Assembly: GCA_903822425.1 (NCBI GenBank)
Contig: CAIJOY010000007.1
Span: forward strand, 1 to 64,000
Source: an uncultured Actinomycetes bacterium
GTDB taxonomy: Bacteria > Actinomycetota > Actinomycetes > Nanopelagicales > Nanopelagicaceae
Length of the DNA stretch: 64,000 nucleotides
Direction of reading: 5' to 3'
Made by a program: the position numbers and the translations under genes. A model generated the notes under the pieces. The model was not told where the DNA came from. It worked only from the letters and a program-made list of their open reading frames with translations, and ran no database searches. Below are positions 30,006-39,747 of this stretch, in pieces. Numbering within the stretch: the first letter of the stretch is position 1; every line of letters begins with the position of its first letter.

Positions 30006-31019
30006 GTGCTAATTGCACAACGTCCAACCCTCGTTGAAGAAGTAGTCAGTGAAAACCGTTCACGGTTCATAATCGAACCGTTGGAGCCAGGTTTTGGATA
30101 CACCCTCGGCAACAGCATGCGCCGTACCTTGCTCTCCTCAATTCCAGGAGCAGCAGTTACAAGCATTCGCGTGGCAGGGGCACTGCACGAATTCACCACG
30201 CTTGAAGGCGTGAAAGAAGATCTGACAGATATCGTTCTTAATATTAAGAACTTAGTTCTGTCTTCAGATAACGATGAACCAAGCGTTATCTACATCCGTA
30301 AGAGCGGTGCTGGCGCAGTTACTGGCGCTGACATTGCAGTCCCAACTGGCGTTGAAGTTCATAACCCAGCCCTTCACCTTGCAACTCTCAACGGAAAGGC
30401 CAATCTTGAGATTGAGCTCACCGTTGAACGTGGCCGTGGATATGTGACTGCAGTTCAGAACAAGGTAACCGGTGCTGAGATCGGCCGCATTCCTGTTGAC
30501 TCAATTTACTCACCTGTCTTGAAGGTCACCTACAAGGTTGAAGCCACTCGCGTTGAACAACGCACTGACTTTGATCGCCTTGTTGTTGATGTTGAGACAA
30601 AGCCATCAATGAAGCCACGCGATGCAGTTGCATCTGCCGGTAAGACACTTGTTGAGCTCTTTGGTCTTGCACGCGAACTCAATGTTGATGCAGAAGGTAT
30701 CGAAATGGGACCTTCTGTCATGGATGCAGCACTTGCTGCAGATCTTGCTCTTCCGATCGAAGATCTTGATCTAACTGTCCGTTCGTATAACTGCTTGAAG
30801 CGCGAAGGCATTCACACAGTTGGAGAACTAGTTGGACGCAGCGAAGCTGACCTTCTGGACATCCGTAACTTTGGTTCTAAATCAATCGATGAGGTCAAAG
30901 CTAAGTTGATCTCAATGGGTATGGCCCTTAAGGACAGCCCAGTCGGATTTGATCCAACACAGCACCAGAATTACGATATTAATCTTGACGATGAATTCGT
31001 TGAGACAGAGCAGGCCTAG
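30006..31019 (+). CDS. rpoA: DNA-directed RNA polymerase subunit alpha
   Basis: Assembly platform of RNA polymerase and contact for activators. The N-terminal domain has [29 protein letters not shown]. The C-terminal domain has the helix-hairpin-helix region with [24 protein letters not shown]-type sequence ([15 protein letters not shown]). The start is GTG 30006, 7 nt after GGAGG; the track start at 29985 ignores this site. It has 337 residues and an acidic tail. Confidence 0.97.
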   Translation: MLIAQRPTLVEEVVSENRSRFIIEPLEPGFGYTLGNSMRRTLLSSIPGAAVTSIRVAGALHEFTTLEGVKEDLTDIVLNIKNLVLSSDNDEPSVIYIRKSGAGAVTGADIAVPTGVEVHNPALHLATLNGKANLEIELTVERGRGYVTAVQNKVTGAEIGRIPVDSIYSPVLKVTYKVEATRVEQRTDFDRLVVDVETKPSMKPRDAVASAGKTLVELFGLARELNVDAEGIEMGPSVMDAALAADLALPIEDLDLTVRSYNCLKREGIHTVGELVGRSEADLLDIRNFGSKSIDEVKAKLISMGMALKDSPVGFDPTQHQNYDINLDDEFVETEQA

Positions 31020-31030
31020 GAGAATACATA

Positions 31031-31525
31031 ATGCCAAAACCAAGTAAAGGTCCTCGTCTGGGCAGTGGCCCATCACACGAGCGCTTACTCCTAGGAACTC
31101 TTGCTGAACAACTCTTCCAACACGGCAAGATCACAACGACTGAAGCCAAAGCCAAACGTCTGCGTCCACTTGCTGAAAAGTTGATCACTTTTGCAAAGAA
31201 GGGTGATCTTCAGGCACGTCGCGAAGTGATGACTCGTATTTCCAATAAGAGCGTTGTTCACACACTCTTTACAGAAATAGGTCCACGTTTTGCTGAACGC
31301 AATGGTGGATACACCCGCATTACAAAGATCAATCCACGTAAGGGCGATAACGCTCCTATGGCGGTCATTGAAGTTCTCAACGATGGCGTCACTGCAAAGA
31401 AGGCGACCGTTGATGAAGCAGAGAAAGTTACAAAAAAAGCTGCAGTAAAGAAAGCTCCAGCCAAGAAGGCCGTGGCCAAGAAAGCTCCAGCTAAGAAGGC
31501 AGCAGCAAAGAAAGCTACTGCGTAA
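31031..31525 (+). CDS. rplQ: 50S ribosomal protein L17 with Lys/Ala tail
   Basis: Large-subunit protein near the tunnel exit. The core of about 115 residues begins [22 protein letters not shown] tail of about 35 residues repeats the pattern [13 protein letters not shown], like histone-H1-type tails seen on some actinobacterial ribosomal and nucleoid proteins. The DNA of the tail is an imperfect repeat and may vary in copy number between strains. It is followed by a terminator-like hairpin overlapping truA. Confidence 0.96.
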   Translation: MPKPSKGPRLGSGPSHERLLLGTLAEQLFQHGKITTTEAKAKRLRPLAEKLITFAKKGDLQARREVMTRISNKSVVHTLFTEIGPRFAERNGGYTRITKINPRKGDNAPMAVIEVLNDGVTAKKATVDEAEKVTKKAAVKKAPAKKAVAKKAPAKKAAAKKATA

Positions 31526-31543
31526 CAACTCGCAATAATTACG

Positions 31544-32377
31544 ATGACAGAACCCACTCTCTTTGCCGAGAGTGGGTTTCTGCGTTTACGCCTGGATATT
31601 GCTTATGACGGAAGTAATTTTTCTGGCTGGGCTAAACAGCCACAATTGCGCACGGTGCAAGAAGTCGTTGAAGAGGCCATCAGCACCATTGCTCGGATAA
31701 AGGTAGAGACGATCGTGGCTGGGCGAACAGATGCCGGAGTTCATGCAACAGGTCAAGTAATTCATGTAGATATTCCCGAGAATTTGGATCTGGGCGACCT
31801 TGCTTATCGACTCAATCGCATCTTGGATGCAGACTTGCGCATATTGAAAGTAAGCGTTGCTCCACCTGGTTTTCATGCCAGGTTTTCAGCTCTGAGACGT
31901 CAATATTCTTACAAAATTCAAGATGCCAATCGCGTAGTTTTGCCTCTGAATCGTTTTGATATTGCCACCTGGTATCGCCCGCTTAATATGGATTTAATGA
32001 ACCAGGCCAGCGCTTTGTTGTTGGGCGAAAACAACTTTGTAGCTTTTTGTAAATTTCGAGAAGGCCAAACTACGATCCGCGATCTTCAGAAGTTTTCGTG
32101 GGTTCGTGACGAGAAAGGCTTACTCATTGCAGATATTGTGGCTGATGCTTTTTGTTATTCGATGGTAAGAAATCTAGTCGGGGCAGTTGCGTGTGTAGGT
32201 GAAGGAAAGTTTGAGCCAGGATGGGTCAAACAGGTTCTCGATAATGAGGTTCGTATCTCAGATAGCTTGGTATATCCAGCTCAAGGATTAACTCTTGAAT
32301 ACGTGGACTATCCAGCCGATAATCAATTGTTATTGCGAGCCAACGCGACCGTGCGGCGTAGGGATGATGAAAGCTGA
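31544..32377 (+). CDS. truA: tRNA pseudouridine(38-40) synthase TruA
   Basis: Modifies uridines in the anticodon stem-loop. The 277 residues have the TruA opening LRLRLDIAYDGSNFSGWAKQP and the catalytic Asp in VAGRTDAGVHATGQV. The first 12 residues (MTEPTLFAESGF) are an odd extension encoded by the terminator-like hairpin. No other in-frame ATG, GTG or TTG occurs before the conserved part, so ATG 31544 stands. It overlaps the ABC-F gene by 1 nt. Confidence 0.94.
   Translation: MTEPTLFAESGFLRLRLDIAYDGSNFSGWAKQPQLRTVQEVVEEAISTIARIKVETIVAGRTDAGVHATGQVIHVDIPENLDLGDLAYRLNRILDADLRILKVSVAPPGFHARFSALRRQYSYKIQDANRVVLPLNRFDIATWYRPLNMDLMNQASALLLGENNFVAFCKFREGQTTIRDLQKFSWVRDEKGLLIADIVADAFCYSMVRNLVGAVACVGEGKFEPGWVKQVLDNEVRISDSLVYPAQGLTLEYVDYPADNQLLLRANATVRRRDDES
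31551..31578 (+). terminator. Terminator-like hairpin inside the 5' end of truA
   Basis: AACCCACTCTC and GAGAGTGGGTT form an 11-bp perfect stem with loop TTTGCC, starting 7 nt after the truA start codon. The following bases TCTGCGTTTA are only moderately T-rich. It looks like the rplQ operon terminator folded into the first codons of truA. Confidence 0.7.
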
Positions 32378-33978
32378 TGGGACACATCGATGTCAGTGCA
32401 ATTGAATACTCGCTATCTGATGGTCGAGTACTGCTCAATGATGTGAATTTCCGCGTAGGAGATGGCGCCAAAGTTGCTCTCATTGGGGCAAACGGTTCTG
32501 GTAAAACAACTCTCATCCGAATGATTTGTGGTGATATCCAACCCGAATCTGGCACCGTCTCCATTTCTGGTGGCTTGGGTGTTATGCGCCAGTTCATTGG
32601 TTCAGTCAGGGATGAATCTACTGTGCGCGATCTTCTCATTTCAGTTGCGCCTAAAAAGATCCGTGATGCGGCACAAGCAGTTAAGACGAGCGAAGAATTG
32701 ATGAACAACCGCAATGAAGAGCGCGATCAAATGTCATATGCCCAAGCACTTGCCGATTGGGGCGATGCTGGAGGGTATGAGTTTGAAGTAATTTGGGATG
32801 TTTGTTGCACCGAGGCGCTAGGAAAATCTTTTGATTCTGTTTCACATCGGGCCGTTAATACTCTTTCTGGGGGAGAGCAAAAGAAATTAGTTTTGCGAGC
32901 ACTTTTGCAAGGACCTGAGGAAGTATTACTTCTAGATGAGCCCGATAACTATTTAGATGTTCCATCAAAGCGTTGGCTGGAAGAAGTTATTACTGAAACC
33001 AAGAAGACTGTTTTGTTTGTTAGCCACGACCGTGAGCTCTTAGACCGCACTGCAAATCGCATTATTACATTAGAGCAAGGTGTTGGCGGCAATACCGCTT
33101 GGGTCCATGGGGGCAAGTTCTCTACGTGGCACGATGCTCGCAAGGCGCGCAATGCTCGATTTGCGGAATTGCTTTTGCGTTGGGAGCAAGAGCGCGATCG
33201 CTTGAAAGAACTTGTACGCACTTTGCAATGGCAAGCCGCAAGCAGCCCTGATATGGCTTCAAAGTATCGTGCGATGCAAACTCGTTTGAGAAAGTTTGAA
33301 GAAGTGGGCGCACCTGAGGCGCCGCCGATTGAACAAGATGTTCGCGTGGCTTTACATGGAGGTCGCACCGGTTTACGGGCCCTTACTTTCAAAAATCTTG
33401 CGCTCACAGGGCTGACTGAACCATTTGATTTTGAAATATTCTTTGGCGATCGGGTTGCAGTTCTGGGGAAAAATGGCACGGGTAAGTCTCATTTTCTGCG
33501 CATGATTTCAGGTGATCAAAGCGTGAAGTACACGGGCGAATATAAACTTGGCGCACGCGTTTCCCCGGGCTACTTTGCACAGACGCATTCTCATCCAGAG
33601 TTTCAAGCCAAGACTTTGCTGGAATTATTGTGGGAAAATTATTCACTTCAGTTGGGTCCAGCAAAGAGCGTGCTGCGCAAATACGAAATTCATGGACAAG
33701 CTGAGCAAAAGTTCTCATCACTCTCTGGCGGCCAACAAGCGCGTTTCCAAGTGCTTTTGCTGGAGTTATCTGGATCGACCCTTCTCTTGCTGGATGAACC
33801 CACAGATAATTTAGATTTAGCTAGCGCCGAAAGTCTGGAAAATGCTTTGGGGCAATACGAGGGAACAGTCGTGGCAGTGACCCATGATCGATGGTTTACC
33901 CGAGGATTTAGCAGATATCTGATTTTTGGGGCCAACGGGCAGGTATATGAGAGTCCCGAGCCCGTTTTCGAGCACTAA
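32377..33978 (+). CDS. ABC-F family ATPase
   Basis: Two tandem nucleotide-binding domains in 533 residues and no TM segments, the ABC-F layout of ribosome-associated translation factors and antibiotic-protection proteins. NBD1 has GANGSGKT, LSGGEQKKLVLRAL and LLLDEPDNYLD; NBD2 has GKNGTGKS, LSGGQQARFQVLLLEL and LLLDEPTDNLDLA. A charged linker (the P-site interaction region) joins them. Which ABC-F subfamily it belongs to cannot be judged by eye. The ATG overlaps the truA stop. Confidence 0.9.
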   Translation: MGHIDVSAIEYSLSDGRVLLNDVNFRVGDGAKVALIGANGSGKTTLIRMICGDIQPESGTVSISGGLGVMRQFIGSVRDESTVRDLLISVAPKKIRDAAQAVKTSEELMNNRNEERDQMSYAQALADWGDAGGYEFEVIWDVCCTEALGKSFDSVSHRAVNTLSGGEQKKLVLRALLQGPEEVLLLDEPDNYLDVPSKRWLEEVITETKKTVLFVSHDRELLDRTANRIITLEQGVGGNTAWVHGGKFSTWHDARKARNARFAELLLRWEQERDRLKELVRTLQWQAASSPDMASKYRAMQTRLRKFEEVGAPEAPPIEQDVRVALHGGRTGLRALTFKNLALTGLTEPFDFEIFFGDRVAVLGKNGTGKSHFLRMISGDQSVKYTGEYKLGARVSPGYFAQTHSHPEFQAKTLLELLWENYSLQLGPAKSVLRKYEIHGQAEQKFSSLSGGQQARFQVLLLELSGSTLLLLDEPTDNLDLASAESLENALGQYEGTVVAVTHDRWFTRGFSRYLIFGANGQVYESPEPVFEH

Positions 33979-33989
33979 TCCAGGACGTT

Positions 33990-34019
33990 TTGACCCATGG
34001 CCCGCTGCGAAGGTACCCT
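33990..34019 (+). promoter_or_regulatory. Promoter of rplM-rpsI
   Basis: TTGACC (33990-33995) and TACCCT (34014-34019) are separated by 18 nt in the 106-nt gap before rplM. A hairpin GCGCC-AGTT-GGTGC follows in the untranslated leader at about 34028-34041. The groES promoter in this window uses the same two hexamers (TTGACC and TACCCT) with 17 nt, which supports the call. Confidence 0.6.
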
Positions 34020-34084
34020 TACGCTCCTGCGCCAGTTGGTGCGATGCAAGGCAATAGTAATTAAGTAGAAGCGAGGGTAAGAGC

Positions 34085-34537
34085 GTGCGTACATATAGTC
34101 CGAAGCCTGGAGATGTAGTGCGAAAGTGGCATGTCATCGACGCGCAAGACGTTGTATTGGGTCGCCTTGCAACTCATGCTGCTGTTTTGTTACGCGGCAA
34201 GCACAAAGCAACATTTGCTCCACACATGGACATGGGTGACTTCGTTGTCATCATCAATGCTGAAAAGGTTGCACTCTCTGGATCCAAGTCGACTCAGAAG
34301 TACGCACACCAACACTCAGGTTTCCCAGGCGGTTTAACTTCCACCGTGTACGGGGATTTAATGGTCAAGCACCCAACACGCGCTGTTGAAAAAGTGATTA
34401 AGGGCATGTTGCCAAAGAACACACTTGGACGCGCAATTGCCACCAAGCTCAAAGTTTATGCAGGTCCAGAACATCCACATGCAGCACAAGCACCAGTTCC
34501 ATATGTGTTCGAGCAAGTTTCCCAGATCGTTAAGTAG
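34085..34537 (+). CDS. rplM: 50S ribosomal protein L13
   Basis: Early-assembly large-subunit protein. It has 150 residues with [27 protein letters not shown] and the signature region [17 protein letters not shown] start with a GAGGG Shine-Dalgarno. It is co-transcribed with rpsI (13-nt gap). Confidence 0.97.
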   Translation: MRTYSPKPGDVVRKWHVIDAQDVVLGRLATHAAVLLRGKHKATFAPHMDMGDFVVIINAEKVALSGSKSTQKYAHQHSGFPGGLTSTVYGDLMVKHPTRAVEKVIKGMLPKNTLGRAIATKLKVYAGPEHPHAAQAPVPYVFEQVSQIVK

Positions 34538-34550
34538 AGGATAAGAATAA

Positions 34551-35042
34551 ATGATGTCTGAAAACACCCTAGTCGGCGATCTCGATGAGACTGAAGTTCC
34601 AACTTCTTACTCATCTTCAACTCCAGCTGCAGCAACGAATCGTCCAGCAATTAAGGCTCCTGGTGGCGGAACTGGTCGTCGTAAAGAGGCAGTTGCTCGT
34701 GTTCGTTTAGTGCCTGGTACAGGTCGTTGGGTTGTTAACGGCAAAACTCTTCCAGATTATTTCCCAAACAAAGTTCACCAACAACTAGTTTCTGAGCCAT
34801 TTCGCACGGTAGGTGCTGAAAATGGTTATGACGTTTTTGCACGCATCGATGGTGGCGGAGTTTCTGGTCAAGCCGGTGCACTTCGCTTAGGTGTTGCTCG
34901 CGCACTCAATCAAATTGATGAAGAAGCACATCGTCCAGCGTTGAAGAAGGCTGGATTCCTTACTCGTGATGCTCGCGTCATTGAGCGCAAGAAGTACGGT
35001 CTGAAGAAAGCCCGTAAGCGCTCGCAATACAGCAAGCGTTAA
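34551..35042 (+). CDS. rpsI: 30S ribosomal protein S9
   Basis: Small-subunit head protein whose C-terminal tail touches P-site tRNA. The conserved part starts at [18 protein letters not shown] and ends [12 protein letters not shown]. The roughly 40-residue acidic/Ser-rich N-terminal extension is typical of Actinobacteria. Two consecutive ATGs (34551 and 34554) are possible starts. Confidence 0.96.
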   Translation: MMSENTLVGDLDETEVPTSYSSSTPAAATNRPAIKAPGGGTGRRKEAVARVRLVPGTGRWVVNGKTLPDYFPNKVHQQLVSEPFRTVGAENGYDVFARIDGGGVSGQAGALRLGVARALNQIDEEAHRPALKKAGFLTRDARVIERKKYGLKKARKRSQYSKR

Positions 35043-35070
35043 TTCACATCCGCGATATTTAACCGCGATC

Positions 35071-36411
35071 ATGGCGCTCTTTGGCACCGATGGTATTCGT
35101 GGAGTAGCAAATAGCGATCTCACTGCAGAACTTGCATTGGATGTTGCTGTTGCCGCCGCTCACGTCCTTGTTGAATCATCTAGCAATAAAGATCATCGCC
35201 CGACTGCAATCGTTGGCCAAGATTCACGTGCATCTGGAGAATTCTTAGAAGCAGCGATAGTTGCAGGTTTAACCAGTGCCGGAATCAATGTGTACCGTGT
35301 TGGAATTTTGCCAACCCCAGCAATTGCCTTTTTAGTTGCCGAAAGCAAAGCAGATCTCGGCGTCATGATTAGCGCATCTCACAACCCCATGCCCGATAAC
35401 GGAATCAAATTGTTCTCACGCGGTGGCGGGAAATTAGCCGACGTCATTGAAGCGCGCATAGAAGCGCGAATTGGTGAACCATGGGAACGACCAACTGGAC
35501 TCAATGTTGGCCGAGCTATCGATGATGCAAATGCAAGGGAACGATACCTCGCACATTTGCTTGCATCGGTCACTACAAAACTTGATGGGCTCACCGTTGT
35601 AGTGGATTGCGCCAATGGCGCCTCATCCAAAGTGGCACCTGAAGCACTGCGACGAGCGGGAGCAAAAGTAATTTCTCTATCAGATCATCCAGATGGCTGG
35701 AATATTAATGAAAATTGTGGCTCTACTCATCTGGAATCTTTGCGTGCCAAAGTTTTAGAAACTGGCGCTGATATTGGCATTGCACATGATGGGGATGCTG
35801 ATCGCTGTTTAGCTGTAGATGCAGATGGCAATGACATCGACGGTGATCAGATACTTGCAGTCCTCGCAGTTGGTCTGAAATCTCGCGGTCTCCTTCGCAG
35901 CAATAGCGTCGTTGGGACCGTTATGAGCAATTTAGGATTTATGAAAGCAATGCACGAGGCAAAGATCGATGTCATCACCACTGCGGTCGGGGACCGATAC
36001 GTACTAGAAGCAATGATTGATTCAGATTTTGTAATCGGTGGAGAGCAATCCGGACATGTCATTTTGCGCGATCACGCAAGTACGGGAGATGGGATCTTGA
36101 CAGCCCTAGCTTTTCTTCAAGAAATGAAAATAAGCGGCAAAAATGCGGCAGAGCTCACCAGCGTCATGAAGCGCTTTCCTCAAATTCTTATTAATGTAAA
36201 AAACGTTGCTAAAGATAAACTTGCTGAGTCAACGGTGATAGCGCAAGCGGCCTCCGAAGCTGAAGCAGAACTGGGAGATTCCGGAAGAATCTTGCTACGC
36301 GCATCTGGCACAGAACCGCTGGTTCGAGTGATGGTGGAAGCGGCAAGTTCTGAAATTGCAACTAAGATTGCAGAGAAATTAGCGGCAATTATTCAAAAAG
36401 AACTTGGATAG
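35071..36411 (+). CDS. glmM: Phosphoglucosamine mutase
   Basis: Interconverts GlcN-6-P and GlcN-1-P on the way to UDP-GlcNAc. The 446 residues show the active-site phosphoserine motif SASHNPMPDNG (Ser103), the metal-binding DGDADR, the sugar-binding GGEQSGH and the phosphate-binding RASGTEPLVRVM. It is 3 nt upstream of glmS, and the two supply cell-wall amino sugars together. Confidence 0.97.
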   Translation: MALFGTDGIRGVANSDLTAELALDVAVAAAHVLVESSSNKDHRPTAIVGQDSRASGEFLEAAIVAGLTSAGINVYRVGILPTPAIAFLVAESKADLGVMISASHNPMPDNGIKLFSRGGGKLADVIEARIEARIGEPWERPTGLNVGRAIDDANARERYLAHLLASVTTKLDGLTVVVDCANGASSKVAPEALRRAGAKVISLSDHPDGWNINENCGSTHLESLRAKVLETGADIGIAHDGDADRCLAVDADGNDIDGDQILAVLAVGLKSRGLLRSNSVVGTVMSNLGFMKAMHEAKIDVITTAVGDRYVLEAMIDSDFVIGGEQSGHVILRDHASTGDGILTALAFLQEMKISGKNAAELTSVMKRFPQILINVKNVAKDKLAESTVIAQAASEAEAELGDSGRILLRASGTEPLVRVMVEAASSEIATKIAEKLAAIIQKELG

Positions 36412-36414
36412 ACC

Positions 36415-38253
36415 ATGTGCGGAATTGTCGGATACACAGGTAAACAATCAGCAATAACTCCACTCATCGAAGGTTTGCGTCGACTTGAGTATCGCGGATA
36501 TGACTCAGCAGGTATTGCACTAGGAACACCAAATAAACTTTTTATCGAAAAACGTGCTGGCAAATTAGCAAACCTCGAAGCTGAACTCGGTGTAAAGATT
36601 CCCACTGCCCAAAGCGGCATTGGCCATACTCGCTGGGCAACTCATGGTGGCCCCACTGATCGCAATGCCCATCCGCATGTGGATAATGAAGGCAAGTTGG
36701 CTGTTATACATAATGGAATAATTGAAAACTACACACAGCTTCGCACTGAACTTGAATCGCGCGGGCATAAATTTGAATCAGAAACAGACACTGAATCTGT
36801 TGCTCACCTCCTTAGTGATTTACGCAAATCTCACAAAGGAGACCTCTCCGCTGCCATGCGCGAAGCAGCTAAGTATTTAAGAGGCTCATTCACTTTGCTC
36901 GCCATTCATTCGGATGCGCCAACAATCATTGTCGGCGTTCGTCGTAATTCCCCACTAGTTGTGGGCTTAGGCGATGGCGAAAACTTTATGGCCTCAGATG
37001 TCGCTGCATTTATTGATTACACCAAGCGAGCCGTTGAGTTAGGGCAAGACCATGTTGTCACTATGACCCCTTCGGCAATCTCTATAACAGATTTAGAAGG
37101 TAATGCGGTTGTGCCAAAAGAATATGAGATCACATGGGATGCCAGTGCTGCTCAAAAAGGCGGTTTCAGCCACTTCATGTTGAAGGAGATCTTTGAGCAA
37201 CCTAAGGCGGTGGCAGACACGCTAGTTGGACGGCTGGATGAGAACAACCACATTGTTTTAGATGAACTTCATTTGAGTAAGCAAGAGATCCAAAATCTTA
37301 AGAAGATAGTCGTACTCGCATGCGGTACCGCCTATCACGCTGGGATGCTAGCAAAGTATGCAATTGAGAAATGGGCAAAAATTACCGTTGAAGTTGAGTT
37401 GGCAAGCGAATTCCGTTATCGCGATCCGCTGATTGATTCTCAAACTTTAGTAATTGCGATTTCCCAAAGTGGTGAAACGATGGACACTCTCATGGCGCTA
37501 CGTCATGCTAAATCGGCAGGTGCCAGAATTTTGGCAGTGTGTAATACTAATAGCTCAACTATTCCGCGAGAATCCGATGCTGTTCTATATACCCACGCTG
37601 GACCAGAAATTGCAGTTGCCTCCACAAAAGCTTTCTTAACCCAAGTGATTGCTGTTTACCTCATTGGGCTGCACTTGGCACAAGAGCGTGTTGTTCTCAC
37701 TGGCGTACAAGTGAAAGAAATATTTAATGAACTTCTGGAATTGCCAAGCAAAATTGAGCAGATTCTTGAAACTGTCGAACCACTTCGTGAATTAACTCGC
37801 GGTTTTGCGCAATCTACTTCTGTCCTCTTTCTTGGAAGGAATGTTGGATTTCCAGTAGCTCTTGAAGGTGCACTCAAACTTAAAGAATTGGCATACATGC
37901 ATGCCGAAGGTTTTGCTGGAGGCGAACTCAAACATGGGCCTATTGCTCTCATCGAAGAAGGAACTCCTGTTATAGCGATCTTGCCAGCAAGTCATGAACA
38001 TGGGCTTGATGAGAAAATGTTGAGCAATATTCAAGAAGTTAAAGCCCGTGGCGCACTTGTCATTGTGATCGCTCAAGAAAGTGCCGTAGTTACTGGCGCT
38101 ACTCACATAATTCGCATCCCAGATGCTCCATCACTCTTACAACCAGTCTTGGCAACGGTTCCTCTTCAAGTTTTTGCCTATGAAATGGCAGTTGCGCGGG
38201 GAAATGATGTAGATCAACCGCGTAATTTGGCTAAATCTGTCACTGTGGAATAG
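36415..38253 (+). CDS. glmS: Glutamine--fructose-6-phosphate aminotransferase
   Basis: Makes GlcN-6-P from fructose-6-P and glutamine. The glutaminase domain begins MCGIVGYTG with the nucleophile Cys2 (Cys1 after Met removal). Two SIS domains follow, with ACGTAYHAG, AISQSGETMDTL, and the C-terminal signature ending DQPRNLAKSVTVE. The 612-residue length is standard. The SIS protein at 19.4 kb resembles its second half and would work in the opposite direction. Confidence 0.97.
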   Translation: MCGIVGYTGKQSAITPLIEGLRRLEYRGYDSAGIALGTPNKLFIEKRAGKLANLEAELGVKIPTAQSGIGHTRWATHGGPTDRNAHPHVDNEGKLAVIHNGIIENYTQLRTELESRGHKFESETDTESVAHLLSDLRKSHKGDLSAAMREAAKYLRGSFTLLAIHSDAPTIIVGVRRNSPLVVGLGDGENFMASDVAAFIDYTKRAVELGQDHVVTMTPSAISITDLEGNAVVPKEYEITWDASAAQKGGFSHFMLKEIFEQPKAVADTLVGRLDENNHIVLDELHLSKQEIQNLKKIVVLACGTAYHAGMLAKYAIEKWAKITVEVELASEFRYRDPLIDSQTLVIAISQSGETMDTLMALRHAKSAGARILAVCNTNSSTIPRESDAVLYTHAGPEIAVASTKAFLTQVIAVYLIGLHLAQERVVLTGVQVKEIFNELLELPSKIEQILETVEPLRELTRGFAQSTSVLFLGRNVGFPVALEGALKLKELAYMHAEGFAGGELKHGPIALIEEGTPVIAILPASHEHGLDEKMLSNIQEVKARGALVIVIAQESAVVTGATHIIRIPDAPSLLQPVLATVPLQVFAYEMAVARGNDVDQPRNLAKSVTVE

Positions 38254-38266
38254 CCGACTTAAGACT

Positions 38267-38272
38267 TAGGAT
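38267..38272 (+). promoter_or_regulatory. -10 box of a probable leaderless acpS transcript
   Basis: TAGGAT matches TANNNT and is 6 nt before the ATG of acpS, which has no Shine-Dalgarno. A transcript starting at the ATG is likely, so acpS-alr can be expressed apart from glmS. Confidence 0.5.
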
Positions 38273-38278
38273 AAGCCC

Positions 38279-38623
38279 ATGATTGAGGGCATCGGAATCG
38301 ACGTTGTAGACATCGAACGCTTCGCGCAATCCTTGGAACGTACACCGACTCTTGCCGATCGCCTTTTCACCGAAAATGAAAAGTTATTGCCGATTTCATC
38401 TCAAGCTGCGCGCTTTGCAGCAAAGGAAGCGCTGGCCAAAGCACTCAATGCCGGCAAAGGACTTGCCTGGCTTGAAGCTGAAGTCGTGAATCTTGAATCG
38501 GGGAAACCGGTATTTCTCTTTCGCGGACAGATCGCTGATTTAGTAGATGGAGCCCTTGTTCATCTTTCGCTTTCCCATGATGCTGGAATTGCATCTGCCA
38601 TGGTGATTGTTGAGCGAGATTGA
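38279..38623 (+). CDS. acpS: Holo-[acyl-carrier-protein] synthase
   Basis: Transfers phosphopantetheine from CoA to acyl carrier protein. It has 114 residues with [12 protein letters not shown] at the start and [14 protein letters not shown] in the middle, which hold the Mg-binding Asp and Glu. It overlaps alr by 1 nt. In many Actinobacteria nnrE lies between acpS and alr; it is missing here. Confidence 0.95.
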   Translation: MIEGIGIDVVDIERFAQSLERTPTLADRLFTENEKLLPISSQAARFAAKEALAKALNAGKGLAWLEAEVVNLESGKPVFLFRGQIADLVDGALVHLSLSHDAGIASAMVIVERD

Positions 38624-39747
38624 TGCAAAACCGCGCAGAAGTACACGTTGACCTTGGCGCTATCGCACACAATGTGGCGCAATTAAAGAAAATTTCTGGA
38701 GTGCCTATTTTGGCTGTCCTCAAGGCTGATGCTTATGGACACGGGCTTATCCCGGTGGCTCGATGTGTTCTTGATGCGGGTGCGCAATGGTTAGGCGTTG
38801 CTTTGCTCGATGAAGCATCTGCTATTCGTAGCGCTGGAATTGATGCACCCATCATTGCTTGGTTAGTCCCACCAGGTTCAGATTTCACAAGCGCCATCTC
38901 CCAGAACATTGATTTAGGAGTCGCTTCCATACTCTCTTACAAGCAAATTAGTGCCGCTGCTCGCACTCTGGGCAAGAAAGCCAGAATTCATATTGAAGTC
39001 GATACTGGAATGACTCGCGGAGGCTTTCTTGATGAATGGGATTCTTTCCTCAACATACTTGAGGTAGACCATGATGATGTTGAAGTAATTGGCATTTTTT
39101 CGCACTTTGCTCGGGCTGATGAACCTGGAGAGAAACAAAATGCTGCCCAGCTAAAGAGCTTTGTTGAAGCATCTGATGACCTCAACCGGATTGGAATAGA
39201 GCCCCAGATTCACCACCTTTCGAATTCTGCAGCAACTCTCATTGATGCCTCGGCACACTTTGATTTAGTTCGAACTGGTATCGCAATGTATGGGCTTTCA
39301 CCTGATCCGCAAACTTTAGGATCATCAGAAAAACTGAGCCTAAAACCTGCAATGAGTGTGCGAGCAAAATTGCATCTGGTCAAATCAGTTTTGGCCAATA
39401 CCCCGGTTGGGTATGGAGCAACAGAGATGACATCTTGCGATACAAAACTTGGTGTTGTCGCAATGGGATATGCAGATGGAATTCCGCGCATCGCTCGAAA
39501 GGCAGGAGTATTTGTTGACGGCAAACGTGCACCAATTATTGGGCGAATTTCTATGGATCAATTTGTAGTCGACTTGGGCCCAAATTCCGCTGCACAATCT
39601 GGGGATTGGGTCTTAGTTTTTGGCCCTGGCGAGCAAGGCGAATACACCGCCGATGATTGGGGTGCGGCAAGTTCGAGCATTAATTATGAAATAGTCACGC
39701 GAATTGCTCAACGAGTCCCTAGGATTTACACCAGTCATGAAAAATAA
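38623..39747 (+). CDS. alr: Alanine racemase
   Basis: PLP enzyme making D-alanine for peptidoglycan. The 374 residues contain the PLP-lysine motif AVLKADAYGHG, the substrate-side MTRGG, and the second-subunit tyrosine region PVGYGATEM. The start ATG 38623 overlaps the acpS stop; the track TTG at 38620 is less likely. Its last 11 nt overlap the LivG-like gene. Confidence 0.95.
   Translation: MQNRAEVHVDLGAIAHNVAQLKKISGVPILAVLKADAYGHGLIPVARCVLDAGAQWLGVALLDEASAIRSAGIDAPIIAWLVPPGSDFTSAISQNIDLGVASILSYKQISAAARTLGKKARIHIEVDTGMTRGGFLDEWDSFLNILEVDHDDVEVIGIFSHFARADEPGEKQNAAQLKSFVEASDDLNRIGIEPQIHHLSNSAATLIDASAHFDLVRTGIAMYGLSPDPQTLGSSEKLSLKPAMSVRAKLHLVKSVLANTPVGYGATEMTSCDTKLGVVAMGYADGIPRIARKAGVFVDGKRAPIIGRISMDQFVVDLGPNSAAQSGDWVLVFGPGEQGEYTADDWGAASSSINYEIVTRIAQRVPRIYTSHEK

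Noticed and set aside
31544-31620. Later start for truA beyond the hairpin
   Set aside because: No ATG, GTG or TTG is in frame between the hairpin and the conserved DIAYDG motif.
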